Source of the DNA: Massospora cicadina
Taxonomy: Eukaryota > Entomophthoromycota > Entomophthoromycetes > Entomophthorales > Entomophthoraceae
Length of the DNA stretch: 64,000 nucleotides
Assembly (NCBI GenBank): GCA_022478985.1
Contig: JAKSZP010013348.1
Location: 1 to 64,000, forward strand
Direction of reading: 5' to 3'
Shown: positions 54,001 to 64,000 of the stretch, one piece after another
How positions within the stretch are numbered: position 1 is the stretch's first letter
Layout of the letters: each line of letters opens with the position of its first letter
The notes under the pieces: generated by a model
What the model was told of the DNA's origin: nothing
Seen by the model: the letters and a program-made list of their open reading frames with translations, nothing else
The model's database searches: none
Position numbers and translations under genes: made by a program

Positions 54001-55604
54001 ATAAATTCCAACTTGTTGACTTTCAGAATAAACAGCTGATGATGATATTGATAGATTTGGGCCACAGGTGATAGATCTTTTATGAATGTGATCCTGGAAT
54101 TAAGTAATTTATTTGTAAAAAAAACTAGAATGAATTTTAGCTGAATTTAGAGGAATTTAGATAATACTCCAAATTTGGAGCCTAAATTAATGATAAGTAT
54201 TGAGCCTTAATTTATGACTTATGGGACCATTTGAGTAGTCTGAAGTTAAGACCCACACACCAGAATATGTCAACCTTACAACTCAGGACTATGCTTACAT
54301 CTTGAATAAATAGATTCCTGACAGAGCCCCCCTCAAGCCTTGTCCAGAGGGAGTAATTCTTAATCCAGGCATAGATAATCAATCCAATAAATTGTTGATT
54401 TATTTGTGGTGTACTCTTATGGTAAATTGGGCGGTTAAGAATATCAGATTTTTGACTAATGCATTTTTACTTAAGAAACAAAAAATGTTCATCTGATGAT
54501 GGCTAATCCAGGTTTGAGCCGGCTCAGTTTGGGTCAAGAGGATGCACTTAGTCTTCATTCTAAGGTGAGCTAGGGCCATTTTATTGCCATCAGAAGAGTG
54601 CGACAGCAGATTTGATAACCATAATTTTGTGGCGTCATGGCAGGAATGGGGGCTTCAGATGACTTCTGAAGAGCATCAATAGCAGAGGCTTGGAAATGGA
54701 GTTTGGTTTTTGGCCATTTCAAGATAAGTTCACAACTTTATGAAATAATTAATTCTTCAGCCTTAGATTTTCAGGTGGTAATGGTCAATCTGAAAAATGT
54801 TATTTGGATAAAAAACCTCTTTGAGCTGTGGAGATCTCTCAATTGGTTCATTAGTAGGCCTTAGCTCAACTGGGTTGATATAATTTCCAACGGTAAAATG
54901 AGATCCAGTTTAAGTGAATGGTCCACAGGTGGTGCCTTGCTAGTAAGGACAATTGGTTTCATTTCTGAGGTAAAATCTCAGCTTTTAAAACCATTTAATC
55001 TTTTGGCCTTATATTTAAGACCACTAAATAAATTTCTGACTTAGGTTTGTTAGTGCAGGCATCATCCCAAGCTGAGGGTGGAAAAAAGTAGGTTCATTTA
55101 TTTCTTTTATTAATGATAGGCCCAATTTTTGGAGGAGAGCCATTTATATTTACTGAGTGAAAAACTCGCCAGTGAGGAGACATTGTGCTTGTTTTTGCTT
55201 TCAAGAAGATAACTCCAATATGTTTGGTCCATCACTTTAGCATTTTAATGTGCTGATAGTATTTGGGACATCCATGAGACTCTCAAAGTTAATTTAATTC
55301 AAATTTTAGGAATTAGGTGTTGAGGTTTGATTCTACCATCAATTTTAGAAATCAACTCTTGAGGCTTAATTCTATTGTTGGTTTTAAATTAACTTTTGAG
55401 GACTAATTCCATAATTGAGTTTGTAAATTTGCTCTTGACTTTTTCCAAATTTGGTTGTCTTGATCATTCATTCACTACTCACTGGCTAATTTGATTTTAC
55501 ATTTGGCACTTTTTTGGTCCAAATGTCCAATGAGCTTTGTTTCCACTTTCTGCTCCAAAACAGCAGAGGGGGAAACAGCATCAAAAAATGAATTTCGTTT
55601 TTTG
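54001..55604. other. Degenerate stretch, possible minus-strand coding remnants
   Basis: No open frame of note. Around 54640-54480 the minus strand reads KLWLSNLLSHSSDGNKMALA and HLRMKTKCILLTQ, which looks like former coding sequence of a mobile element, but I cannot assign it. Near 55280-55430 there are three short, similar blocks containing TTGAGG...TTAATTCTA, a small local repeat. Confidence 0.3.
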
Positions 55605-55621
55605 TTAACTAAATAAATATT
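55605..55621. repeat. Left TSD of ORF1-only element copy 4
   Basis: TTAACTAAATAAATATT, identical over 17 bases to 62994-63010. Confidence 0.9.
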
Positions 55622-55747
55622 TTTAGTACTAGTGGTGCCAACTAAAAAGGTGGAGCCTCCATGCATCTTTATTCACAAATGGGCCAAACAAAGGGATTAT
55701 CATAAATAAAAAAAAATCTAATATAGCCCCTAGGTTATCAGCCTAGG

Positions 55748-56900
55748 TATCAGGAAAACAACAAGTAAGAATTAGACCAGCCTGCCAGCCTAAGTGCTGG
55801 AGCACCCTAACTGCAAACCAGAATGCCAAAGGCACTGCTGTTGGTACAACGGATATGAAACTGGAAAGGTGTTTCTCCAATAACTGCTGATGAGCCAGAA
55901 TCTTGTACAGGAACATAATAAAATACAAGACAAATACAACAGTTAACCCTGAGGGGTGTGTGAGTGTTAGTGGAAAAGGCAGTAAATTTTTCAACATAAA
56001 AACTAAATTTTCGGGAAAGGTTTAATGGAAAATAAAGGAAGAAAAATTGACCAACAATTTTCTCAGTGCAATGCAACTGATTAAATAGTGGTCAATTGAT
56101 GAGGAAAAAAACTGGGATCAGGTCCTTCAAGTTTGACCTAACTGGCGAATTATTCAGGAATGGGGGAAGATAAGCTAACTGGGAACTGACATCAAAGGAC
56201 TTGGCATCAGGTCTTTCACTGTCAGTTTGACCTCAAACGCCTGAACTGAGGCTTGACTGGGTTTCTAGCAGTTAGCGCGATGGCATCTGGCCTGACGAGC
56301 AATGGGAATCCCCCAAGGCCACCCCACGTAGGGGTGGTCCAAATTGGTTGGGAACAGGTTTGGAATGCCCAACCCGCTTGTGTCCAGTCGCTGGGCTGTT
56401 CTTTTGCTCAGATGCATTGCATCGGCCACAACACCCAATTTGCCAGAAGGGAGCATCAAACTATCATTGATGGTGTCCGATGCTGCTACCTGCACATTAT
56501 GGATTATCCCTGACAATTTTAGGAGGGGGTTAATTTCAATTATTGCAGTGTTGGCTGAATCAAAACTGCCGGCAATTCCAGCTAATGAATCAATCTTCAT
56601 TCCTTTTTGACTATGTGGATTCTGATCATTAGGCTCGTTTCTACTCATTTTTGGACTGATCAACTTCATTTTTGCAATTTTGGTGCAAATTTCCCTGATC
56701 AGAAGTACAGGTTTGGGAGTGGTGAATATGGGCACTGGGGGAGGGATCTGAAGAGGGAGAGCTATTGCCCAATGTTTGTTCACCATATGGACTAAGTCAC
56801 CCTGGGTGACAAGGGGTACAGCCACCCTCTTTGGAGCCTTTTTACTTGGAAACGGGAAGAGGTCACAATTGACACAAAGGAGACGTTCCCTGGACTTATA
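55748..56900 (-). repeat. Gypsy-E LTR (3' LTR in element sense)
   Basis: It runs from TATCAGGAAAACAACAAG to CCCTGGACTTATA on the plus strand; both terminal dinucleotides have decayed from TG and CA. Otherwise it is nearly identical to 60648-61797. Confidence 0.88.
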
Positions 56901-56918
56901 TTACCCTTTCCTTTCTCC
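56901..56918 (-). other. Polypurine tract of Gypsy-E
   Basis: GGAGAAAGGAAAGGGTAA on the minus strand directly precedes the 3' LTR. Confidence 0.7.
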
Positions 56919-56991
56919 AATGGAAGGGCACCACAGCCAGGAAACTGCACAAGGGCCACTTTTTTGTGCGCCATGGGTAGTTTGATTGACA

Positions 56992-57390
56992 TTACCATTG
57001 TAACCTTTTGGGGGCGACGAGGGGCGTTAGTGTGGGATTTGTGAAACGCACGATCAGCTCCATGCAGTTAGTGCAATTGCAAGCCTTAACCCAAATGTTC
57101 TCATAAGCCAGATACCCTTTCCAGGACATGATATACTGGACCGACCACCAGGATTTGAGGGACACTAAGATGGTTTCCACCTCGGCTTCTTCCACATCCT
57201 CTATCACAATAGGTTAAGGTTTGGTGGGGATGTTCCCCTTGAATGGGGACAACAGAGTCATATGGAAGATGGGATGTTGTTTCCCAATGAGCTGGCAACT
57301 TCAAAAGAAAAGCACTTTTGCCCAAGACTTCCTCCATCAGGTGGGGACATGAACATTTTATTGCAAACTTTTGGTAAGGTACCAGCATCT
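56992..57390 (-). pseudogene. Gypsy-E integrase C-terminus with chromodomain
   Basis: The end of integrase (57388-57240) reads FLLKLPAHWETTSH, the KLPxxWxxIHPVFH region of fungal chromoviruses. The minus frame 57207-56992 then encodes a chromodomain: EEAEVETILVSLKSWW, VQYIMSWKGYLAYENIW (about 57150-57100) and MELIVRF. The WKGY core and the following Trp fit the family. Chromodomains bind methylated histone H3 and steer integration to heterochromatin. It is followed within 100 bases by the polypurine tract. A frame change links the two parts. Confidence 0.85.
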
Positions 57391-58330
57391 GCAGCTAACG
57401 AATGTCCAACATGACATGAGAACCCACCACAACATCATGACTAGAAAACTGTTTGTGATCCGCAAACCATTTATAATCATTGATAGATTTTTTGAGGTGC
57501 TCCTGAACTAAGGACTGGGTTGATCGGATATGCTCAATGTAATCTGTGCAGCAGGAACCTCTGGGCATATACAAGGACTGACCAAGAAATAGGGTTATAA
57601 CCTAACATTGCTTCAAAAAGAGAAAACCCCATAGAGGCATGAGTAATGTTGTTATAAGTGAATTGGGTGAGAGAGAGGTCATCTTCCAATTAATCCTGGG
57701 CGGCCAAAGCCTAACAGTGTAATTACTGTTTCAAAATTTGGTTAACCCGCTTAGTTTTTCCGTTGGATTGGGGGAAGTAAGCGGTGGAATGACAGGGGGT
57801 AATTTTTAGGATGGTTAAAAGCTCATTCCAAAATCGCGGTGTAATTGGGGTCCACGGTCACTAATGATCTCCTGTGAGAGGCCAAACATTGAGAACCCAT
57901 GGCATACAAAGAGCTGAGCTGTCTCTTCAGATGTGATCGCAGAAGTACATAGAATAAAAAGAGAAACTGAGTGAAGCAATCAAAAAACCACCATTACTGC
58001 TGTAAACCCATTGGAACAGGGGAGTTTGACAATAAAGTCCACAGACTCCAATTTCCATGGACCCTCCGCATGTTGTAATGGGTTCAGGAGTCCCTTCCAT
58101 CCTGAGAAGTCCAGCTTTACCTGAGCACAGGTAATGCAATCGATATTCCAACCTGGAACCTCTTTAGTTAAGCCTGCCCAGTTATAGGTTTGCTTTATCA
58201 ATTCAATGCATTTTTTGTTGGCTGGATGGCAAATCGTGGGAGGGTCATGATGCGCACAAAATACCTCAGCTCAGGAAAGAGGGGGAACCCAGATTAGCGA
58301 CCTAAAATAGATGATTCCCTCCACCAAGGA
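57391..58330 (-). pseudogene. Gypsy-E integrase, zinc-binding region and core
   Basis: The minus strand shows TYNWAGLTKEVPGW, CITCAQVKLDFSGWKGLL and LQHAEGPWKLESVDFIVKLP (58190-58020), then CSNGFTAVMVVF. This is the HHCC finger followed by the first catalytic Asp of a fungal chromovirus integrase. The core continues, in broken frames, through 57900-57700 (a SDRGPQF-like remnant near 57860 and an HPQSNGKTK-like remnant near 57765-57740). Confidence 0.82.
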
Positions 58331-58752
58331 GTACAAAGATTGTTTATGATTTTAAAGGGTCAATGGCTTAACTAACTTCACTCCTTCAGGGCAGGTCATT
58401 TGGCCGACTATGACCTGAGCAACAAGAAGGGCGTCAGGGAAAGGGTGGCAGAAGAAATGATGGGGGAACAATTGACTAAATTTGGGCAGCGGGGATCATG
58501 TTAATGAGCTCCACTTCTTCCAAATCCATTGGACAGTGAGCATAGTTTCAGCTGAGAAAATTGGGAAGCACGTTAAGCGCACCTTTTACAAAAAAATTGA
58601 AATTGAAACTGCATAAGTCCTGATAGGTTTGTGCTTACCGATGCACCAATTTTTGAGGTTTATGAAATACAAGAGAGCTTGGCTATCCATGTGAGCAGTT
58701 AAATCATGCTGAGAACCCTGCAAGAGGTACCGCCAATGAGTCAATGCCCATG

Positions 58753-59890
58753 CTATGGCTGCCAGCTCTTAATTGTAAATGGCCCAGAATAGCTCTGGAG
58801 ACATAAACTTCCAAAAAAAGAGGCGACTGGATGTTCCAAGCCCTCATGCTCTTGGAGAAATACTACCCCTACTGCCACCAAGGAGGCATCACATGCAACA
58901 ATATATGGTTTCTCAGGATCTGTGTATTTTAGGATGAGAGGGAGTAAGAAAAATTCCTTGATTGACTCAAATGCCTGCTGGCATTTGGGCGTCCAACAAA
59001 ATGATACATTTTTTTGGGTGAGGGGGTGGAGTGGGGCCACCAACTTGGAAAGGGCTGTGGAAAATTTATTTAGGAAAATAATGATTCCCAAGAAGCTCCG
59101 TAATTTTTTTCTGGGTTGTTGGGGTAGGCCACTCCTGAATAGCATCCAACTTATTAGGGGGAATCGCGTAGCCATCCTTAAGGATGAAGTTCCTGAGAAA
59201 GGTAACTTCCTCCTTATAGAAATCAAATTTGGAAGGCTTGACAAACAAGCCCACCTTATGCAAAGTGGCCAAGACTTCTTCCAAGTTGATAGCCTGTTGT
59301 TTGGGAGTTGAAGAATGAACCAGAATATTATTGATACAAGTGACCGCGCAAGTAAACCGGAGGTCACCCAGTAATTGTTGATCATAAGTTGGAATGTAGC
59401 AGTGGCATTCTTCAGCCTTAAGGGCATCACGCGAAATTAAAAAATGCTTTGCTTCAGCCAGATCACTTTAAACATTCTTGCCCTTTCATTATCCAAATCT
59501 AGTAAAAAGGCGTTGACGAGATCAAGCTTAGAGAACACCTGATATTTGGCAATTACTTAGCTTATCGTCTGCTCTAAAAGCAGGGGGAGGGATCATGAAG
59601 TGTGACTTTGTTTAATTGTCCATAATCCATGCAGGGAAGGAGGGAATGATCAGTTTTTTTATAGCGAAAATGATGGAAGATGTGACTGGCAATGTCTCCT
59701 TAAACAAATACCCTTTTTCAGTATATTATCCAACCAAGAGTTGAGCGCAACCTCTTCCTCTGCTATGTGGGGATACAACGGGCAGTTGATATTCACAACT
59801 GTACCGTCATACAGAATCCACAGTCAAATCTAGTGTGAGGGTGGAAGCAGTCTGCCTTCTTGGGATTGAAAATAATCTGGTAGAGCATTA
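58753..59890 (-). pseudogene. Gypsy-E reverse transcriptase and RNase H
   Basis: N-terminal RT blocks (about 59760-59590) include SWLDNILKKGYLF and PCMDYGQLNKVTLHDPSP. The palm box reads CINNILVHS (about 59345-59310), with both catalytic aspartates changed to Asn. Downstream: PLHPLTQKNVSFCWTPKCQQ AFESIK region and RNase H ACDASLVAVGVVFLQEHEG (about 58893-58837) followed by HPVASFF. The family is chromovirus-like. Several frame changes are present. Confidence 0.82.
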
Positions 59891-60059
59891 ATTCTTCAGG
59901 AAATTTGATAGGAGGCCCAAAGGGGAAATAAGGAAAGTTATGGAGCTGTGACCTTGAGCTCTCTTAAGAGTAATAACTAAAGGAAATTCTCCCTCAGTTT
60001 AAAAATTGGCAAAAGAAGACATATTTGACTCTAGATGAACCTTAACATTTTGCCAACGC

Positions 60060-60445
60060 AACCAAACAATTCCTAAAATAACTGGGAACACAAAGTTTGG
60101 CATTTCTGAGAAATTGGTCACGGAAGTTGGACTAGTTTATTGAGGACGGAAATGGTCAATGAACCAGGTATGAGGTTTGGGAGGCTGACAATGCAACCAT
60201 CACCAAAGGGCCTGCATCCAGGTCAAGTTCCAATTGTTGAGCCAGTTCAACACTCATAAGATTGCATGCAGCTCCAAATCCATCAGGGCCTCAAAGGAGA
60301 CGTGATGAGACCCAACACTAATCTTTATAGGTAATAAGATGTAAGCGAAGTTTTTTATTGATAGTTGTGGATTCAGTGATAACAAAGAGATGGTAGTGGG
60401 GTCAGGGGAAACCGCTAGGTTCATAGGGGAGTAATCTTGCTGCAA
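60060..60445 (-). pseudogene. Gypsy-E retropepsin-like protease
   Basis: The minus strand reads FAYILLPIKISVGSHHVSFE, ALMDLELHAIL (about 60350-60255), then MSVELAQQLELDLDAG and, in another frame, FPVILGIVWLRWQN (about 60092-60050). This is the protease layout of fungal chromoviruses: an Asp-led active site (here DLE instead of DSG), then an ILG-W-L block. RT starts soon after, with no dUTPase-like domain between. Confidence 0.75.
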
Positions 60446-60647
60446 GTCAGAATGTCAGATCCTAATGACATGGGCACTATAGCCGCGTCAACTACGGGGT
60501 GTGGATTTGGCATTTTGAGTGGAACTACGCTATCATGGTCAGAGAAAATTTTCTCTACAACCTGGTTCAGCTGCAAAGAAGGGGTCATTGCTATGCCAAT
60601 ATCAACGAGAAAGGCAGAAATGGTTAGTATTAATGGTTGGTCAATTA

Positions 60648-61797
60648 TGTCAGGCAAACAGCAAGTAAAAAATATAATGGCCTGCCATCCTAAGTGATGG
60701 AGCACCCTAACTGCAAACCAGAATGCCAAAGGCACTGCTGTTGGTACAACGGATATGAAGCTGGAAAGGTGTTTCGCCAATAACTGCTGATGAGCCAGAA
60801 TCTTGTACAGGAACATAATAAAATACCAGAAAAATACAGCAGTTAACCCTGAGGGGTGTGTGAGTGTTGGTGGAAAAGGCAGTTTATTTTTCAACATAAA
60901 AACTAAATTTTTAGGAAAGATTTAATAAAAAATAAATAAAGAAAATTGACCAACAATTTTCTCAGTGCAATGCAACTGATTAAATAGTGGTCAATTGATG
61001 AGGAAAAAAGCTGGGATCAGGTCCTTCAATTTTGACCTAACTGGCGAATTATTCAGGAATGGGGGAAGATAAGCTAACTGGGAACTGACATCAAAGGACT
61101 TGGCATCAGGCCTTTCACTGTCAGTTTGACCTCAAACGCCTGAACTGAGGCTTGACTGGGTTTCTAGCAGTTAGCGCGATGGCATCTGGCCTGACGAGCA
61201 ATGGGAATCCCCCAAGGCCACCCCACGTAGGGGTGGCCCAAATTGGTTGGGAACAGGTTTGGAATGCCCAACCCGCCTGTGCCCAGTCGCTGGGCTGTTC
61301 TTTTGCTCAGATGCATTGCATCGGCCACAACACCCAATTTGCCAGAAGGGAGCATCAAACTATCATTGATGGTGTCCGATGCTGCTACCTGCACATTATG
61401 GATTATCCCTGACAATTTTAGAAGGGGTTAATTTCAATTATTGCAGTGTTGGCTGTGGGAAACTGCCGGCAATTCCAGCTAATGAATCAATCTTCATTCC
61501 TTTTTGACTATGTGGATTCTGATCATTAGGCTCGTTTCTACTCATTTTTGGACTGGTCAACTTCATTTTTGCAATTTTGGTGCAAATTTCCCTGATCAGA
61601 AGTACAGGTTTGGGAGTGGTGAATATGGGCACTGGGAGAGGGATCTGAAGAGGGAGAGCTATTGCCCAATGTTTGTCCACCACATGGACGAAGTCACCCT
61701 GGGTGACAAGGGGTACAGCCACCCTCTTTGGAGCCTTCATACTTGGAAATGGGAAGAGGTCCTGACTGACACACAGGGGACAAGCCTATGACTTACA
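60648..61797 (-). repeat. Gypsy-E LTR (5' LTR in element sense)
   Basis: It runs from TGTCAGGCAAACAGCAAG to CCTATGACTTACA on the plus strand. No TGG-led primer-binding site is evident just inside it. Confidence 0.88.
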
Positions 61798-61802
61798 CTA
61801 AA

Positions 61803-62993
61803 GGCATATCAGATGGCGAGGAGGCTTTATGGAAACTTTTCTCCTGGGCCACTTTAGCTGGCGGACCATGGCAGACAGCATTGTGGTGGGAGCATCTGCA
61901 ACATAGGGCATAAGGAGATATATTTGGGTTTTTTTCATTAATGAGGCCGGCAGTGTTTATTGCCTCAATATATTGAGCAAGTTGATGCTCAGCAAAAATG
62001 ATGAGAGCCAGCACACAATTAAATGACTTTATGTGTCGGTGAGTTTCAGGATAATTGGGGTTGAAAAGAGAAGTTTTTGCTGCATTGATGCAAGCACGGC
62101 TCACACTGAAAGCAAGCTCCCCAATTTCATACTTCGCATCTTCCTCAAAATAATGAGGAAAATTGGGGATAGGAATATCCTCAACAAGGGACTCCATTGC
62201 CCCATGGAGTTGCTGGTGGAGGAGGGTGTTAGCCGGGCAGCTGCTGCCGCAACTGCTATTGTGTTAATAATTTTATAAACTGGGAAACCCATTTTTTGGA
62301 CAAAAATGGGGGGAACACAATTTGGGAGGGTCAACGAAGAACTCCTCCAAGAAAAATCAGGTTTCATGTGGCATGGCCATTTGTCCTCATTAAGCCCTTC
62401 AAGAGCCTTGAATGGATTGGATTTGGTCAGAGCTGGGACAGCCACAGGAATTGGGGCTATGGCCAGAGCTGATTAGCCACTTGCTGTCAATCATGGCAGC
62501 TCAGCTGAACCTGGTTCAGACATCAATTCAGGATTCTGTAATCTGGTCAAATCTTTAAACATTTTTTTAAACTTTGATTGGCTGCCTCTTTGGAAGTAGT
62601 GCCAGAATTCCTCGATGTTGGGGCGGGAGGATTGATCCACATTCAAAAAATTTGGGTGAGGCAGCCACTGGGGCAGCGCCTGAGCCCAAGTGGCAGATGT
62701 GAGGGAAGCGCAACCATGGGGCACTTGTGCTTTAAGTGGTCAAGCTCAAAGCACAAAGAGCAAATGGTGCGGCCATTTTTAACACATGCCCAGTATGGGT
62801 GATCAGTGGTGTATCTGATCACGTTGTGGGGGGAATCACGAGGTGAGAGTTGCAATGAAATGGGCAGATCGTTGCAAAGGCGCGAGGCCCTGCCAACTGT
62901 TACACCCCATTGGGAACCACAAACTGCAACATGGGGTCTGCTCTGTTTTTGGCCAAACCCTCTGTGAGCTTGTTGAAGAGACGTTTGGGGGAA
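61803..62993 (-). pseudogene. ORF1-type protein of copy 4
   Basis: On the minus strand: SPKRLFNKLTEGLAKN at the truncated 5' end, DPMLQFVVPNGV, the knuckle block HPYWACVKNGRTICSLCFEL, DHLKHKCP (about 62805-62720; CX2CX4HX4C), a linker, then AVPALTKSNPFKALEGLNED (62445 on) and the C-terminal domain from 62197: MESLVEDIPIPNFPHYFEED, SRACINAAKTSLFNPNYPET, FAEHQLAQYIEAINTAGL and NAVCHGPPAKVAQEKSF. The last 134 codons are an uninterrupted frame. The knuckle implies nucleic-acid binding; the C-terminal domain is unknown to me. Confidence 0.75.
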
Positions 62994-63010
62994 TTAACTA
63001 AATAAATATT
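62994..63010. repeat. Right TSD of ORF1-only element copy 4
   Basis: TTAACTAAATAAATATT, identical to 55605-55621. Confidence 0.9.
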
Positions 63011-63529
63011 ATTGATAGTATCAATATTAGTTGTTTATGTAAAATTTGAGCACTCTGATTGGTTTGATCTTCTCATCTCAACTTTAAGATGAGCTGTAGC
63101 TTAGCCAATTTCTTTTTAAAGCTAAGAAAAACTCAAACATTACTTATCATTACAATAGACAGATTTTAGCGCCAAATAGTCATTCCACTCAGTGATATCT
63201 TCAAAAGCTTCTTCACACATAGCATCCCCATTCTTTTGAAGCGTGATCCTTGATCCTCCAAATTAAATTATTGACTTCATAAATCTTTTAACTTTATGAT
63301 GCTGTAATTTTTTCTCATGTACATCTTTTACATTATGAGTTTTTAATATATCAAGCTAAGTTTTCAACTGACTGGGAGTTCTGAAATTCACAAAGACTTC
63401 TGAATTACATTTAAAATTTTTGGAAAGTTGGTCCTTATGGTTACTGTGCCTTGGCCATTCCAGAGGAGGTAGGTCAGAAAATCAGGGTCCAGAGTATTCA
63501 TGGTGGTTTGATTAATTTCATCCAAGCTT
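63011..63529. other. AT-rich stretch without recognised features
   Basis: No coding motif or terminal repeat was recognised between the right TSD of the ORF1-only element and repeat R2 copy 2. Confidence 0.4.
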
Positions 63530-64000
63530 GAGGGGATCTACAAGTGTAAGAAATGGAAACGCCCTATAGTGAGCACCGGCTATTGGTTTTCCACCAGATG
63601 TGCTCACTGGTGTTAACGCAGGGAAACCCAATATGGTGGCTGACTGCAGGAGTTTATGGTAAGCCAAGAGGACATGAGCATTCTTTAGACGCAGAGATGG
63701 ATGAGACTTTGTCATTAGTCTAAAATAAGAAAAAAAATAAGGTAAATAATATATTATTCTTCATGAAAAATACTTTGTTAAGAATAAAACAGTACTATTT
63801 ATAGTACTGTTGAAAAGTAAAAGGGGAACATGATTCATTGGATTGGCAAAGAGTATTCCTCAATCATTCTTGATTCCAACGTGTTTTTTCCCTCATTGCA
63901 TCTACCTGGAAAGTCAACTGAGCTTCTTTAGCTTCTGGTGATAATCTCATAGAATAGGTTAAATTAGTATTAAGCTAATTAGGAGCTCTTCCAATGGTTT
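63530..64000 (+). repeat. Repeat R2 copy 2 (uninterrupted LINE-2 target site)
   Basis: Homologous to 48128-48426 joined to 53819-54000. The LINE-2 insertion point is continuous here: AAAAGTAAAAGGGGAACATG near 63813-63832. The repeat runs off the right edge. Its nature is unknown; a related minus-strand frame (63715-63518) is present in both copies. Confidence 0.7.

Larger units (their letters stand above)
55748..61797 (-). mobile_element. Gypsy-E, chromovirus lacking gag
   Basis: A 6.05-kb unit with two ~1.15-kb direct LTRs that are very alike. The minus-strand interior (3.75 kb) holds protease, RT, RNase H, integrase and a chromodomain, but the protease starts only about 200 bases after the 5' LTR, leaving no room for gag. 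Host flanks CTAGG (55743-55747) and CTAAA (61798-61802) each differ by one base from the CTAAG of the intact site in ORF1-only copy 3 (complement of about 47459-47463), so they are a decayed 5-bp TSD. Confidence 0.88.
55622..62993 (-). mobile_element. ORF1-only LINE derivative, copy 4, split by Gypsy-E
   Basis: A minus-strand element of about 1.3 kb once Gypsy-E and its TSD are removed: 62993-61803 plus 55747-55622. A perfect 17-bp TSD flanks it. The 5' end falls inside the ORF1 coding region (at a block aligned with 46290 in copy 3), so it is 5'-truncated like a LINE. The 3' end on the minus strand is GGCACCACTAGTACTAAAAA, as in copies 2 and 3. It contains no endonuclease or RT, so it was moved by another LINE's enzymes. 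Confidence 0.9.

Noticed and set aside
56253..56513. Open frames inside both Gypsy-E LTRs (also 61152-61412 and the overlapping minus frames)
   Set aside because: They lie in non-coding LTRs, have no recognisable domain, and appear twice only because the LTRs are duplicates.
1..64000. Repeat-induced point mutation as the cause of all the stop codons
   Set aside because: By eye, lesions include many frameshifts, and the LTR pairs of Gypsy-D and Gypsy-E stay nearly identical, which heavy mutation after insertion would not allow. A proper dinucleotide index was not computed.

Overview
The window is eukaryotic and consists almost entirely of nested, decayed retrotransposons. I recognise no complete host gene, rRNA, tRNA or CRISPR array. 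The best guess for the source is a transposon-rich fungus, probably a basidiomycete: one Ty3/Gypsy element ends in a chromodomain of the type usual in fungal chromoviruses, and the LINEs are L1-like with APE endonuclease, reverse transcriptase (RT) and a C-terminal zinc finger. The species cannot be named from this sequence. Element names used here (Gypsy-A to H, LINE-1 to 3, LTR-A, C, F, R2, 'ORF1-only') are my own labels. Element bounds come from reading terminal motifs and target-site duplications (TSDs) by eye, and all identities are by-eye estimates.

Layout. 1-10409: Gypsy-A (+), gag-protease-dUTPase-RT-RNase H-integrase-3' LTR, split by a full-length-size LINE-1 (-) at 1260-6527. 10410-12200: AT-rich, no genes. 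12200-14910: integrase of a minus-strand Gypsy-G, split by an ORF1-only LINE derivative. 15715-16396: second LTR-C copy. 17235-20141: second ORF1-only element, split by a solo LTR-A. 22392-23520: another solo LTR-A. 23759-28060: two LTR-F copies, the second split by the 5'-truncated LINE-3. 29825-35866: Gypsy-B (-), complete with both LTRs. 35872-38560: gag-protease piece of Gypsy-H (+). 38831-45649: Gypsy-D (-) with nearly identical 1.12-kb LTRs but no RNase H or integrase. 45780-47584: third ORF1-only element. 48427-53802: LINE-2 (+), inserted in repeat R2, whose uninterrupted copy lies at 63530-64000. 55622-62993: fourth ORF1-only element (-), with a perfect 17-bp TSD, split by the gag-less chromovirus Gypsy-E (55748-61797).

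How the parts relate. Every coding region carries stops or frameshifts. RT and integrase would serve their own element families, and the elements lacking them (the ORF1-only family, Gypsy-D, Gypsy-E) would have needed partners in trans. Two observations stand out. First, a dUTPase-like domain lies between protease and RT in three Gypsy elements (A, B, D). Second, there is a four-copy family of LINE derivatives that carry only an ORF1-type protein with an unrecognised C-terminal domain and no RT, structurally comparable to mammalian HAL1.
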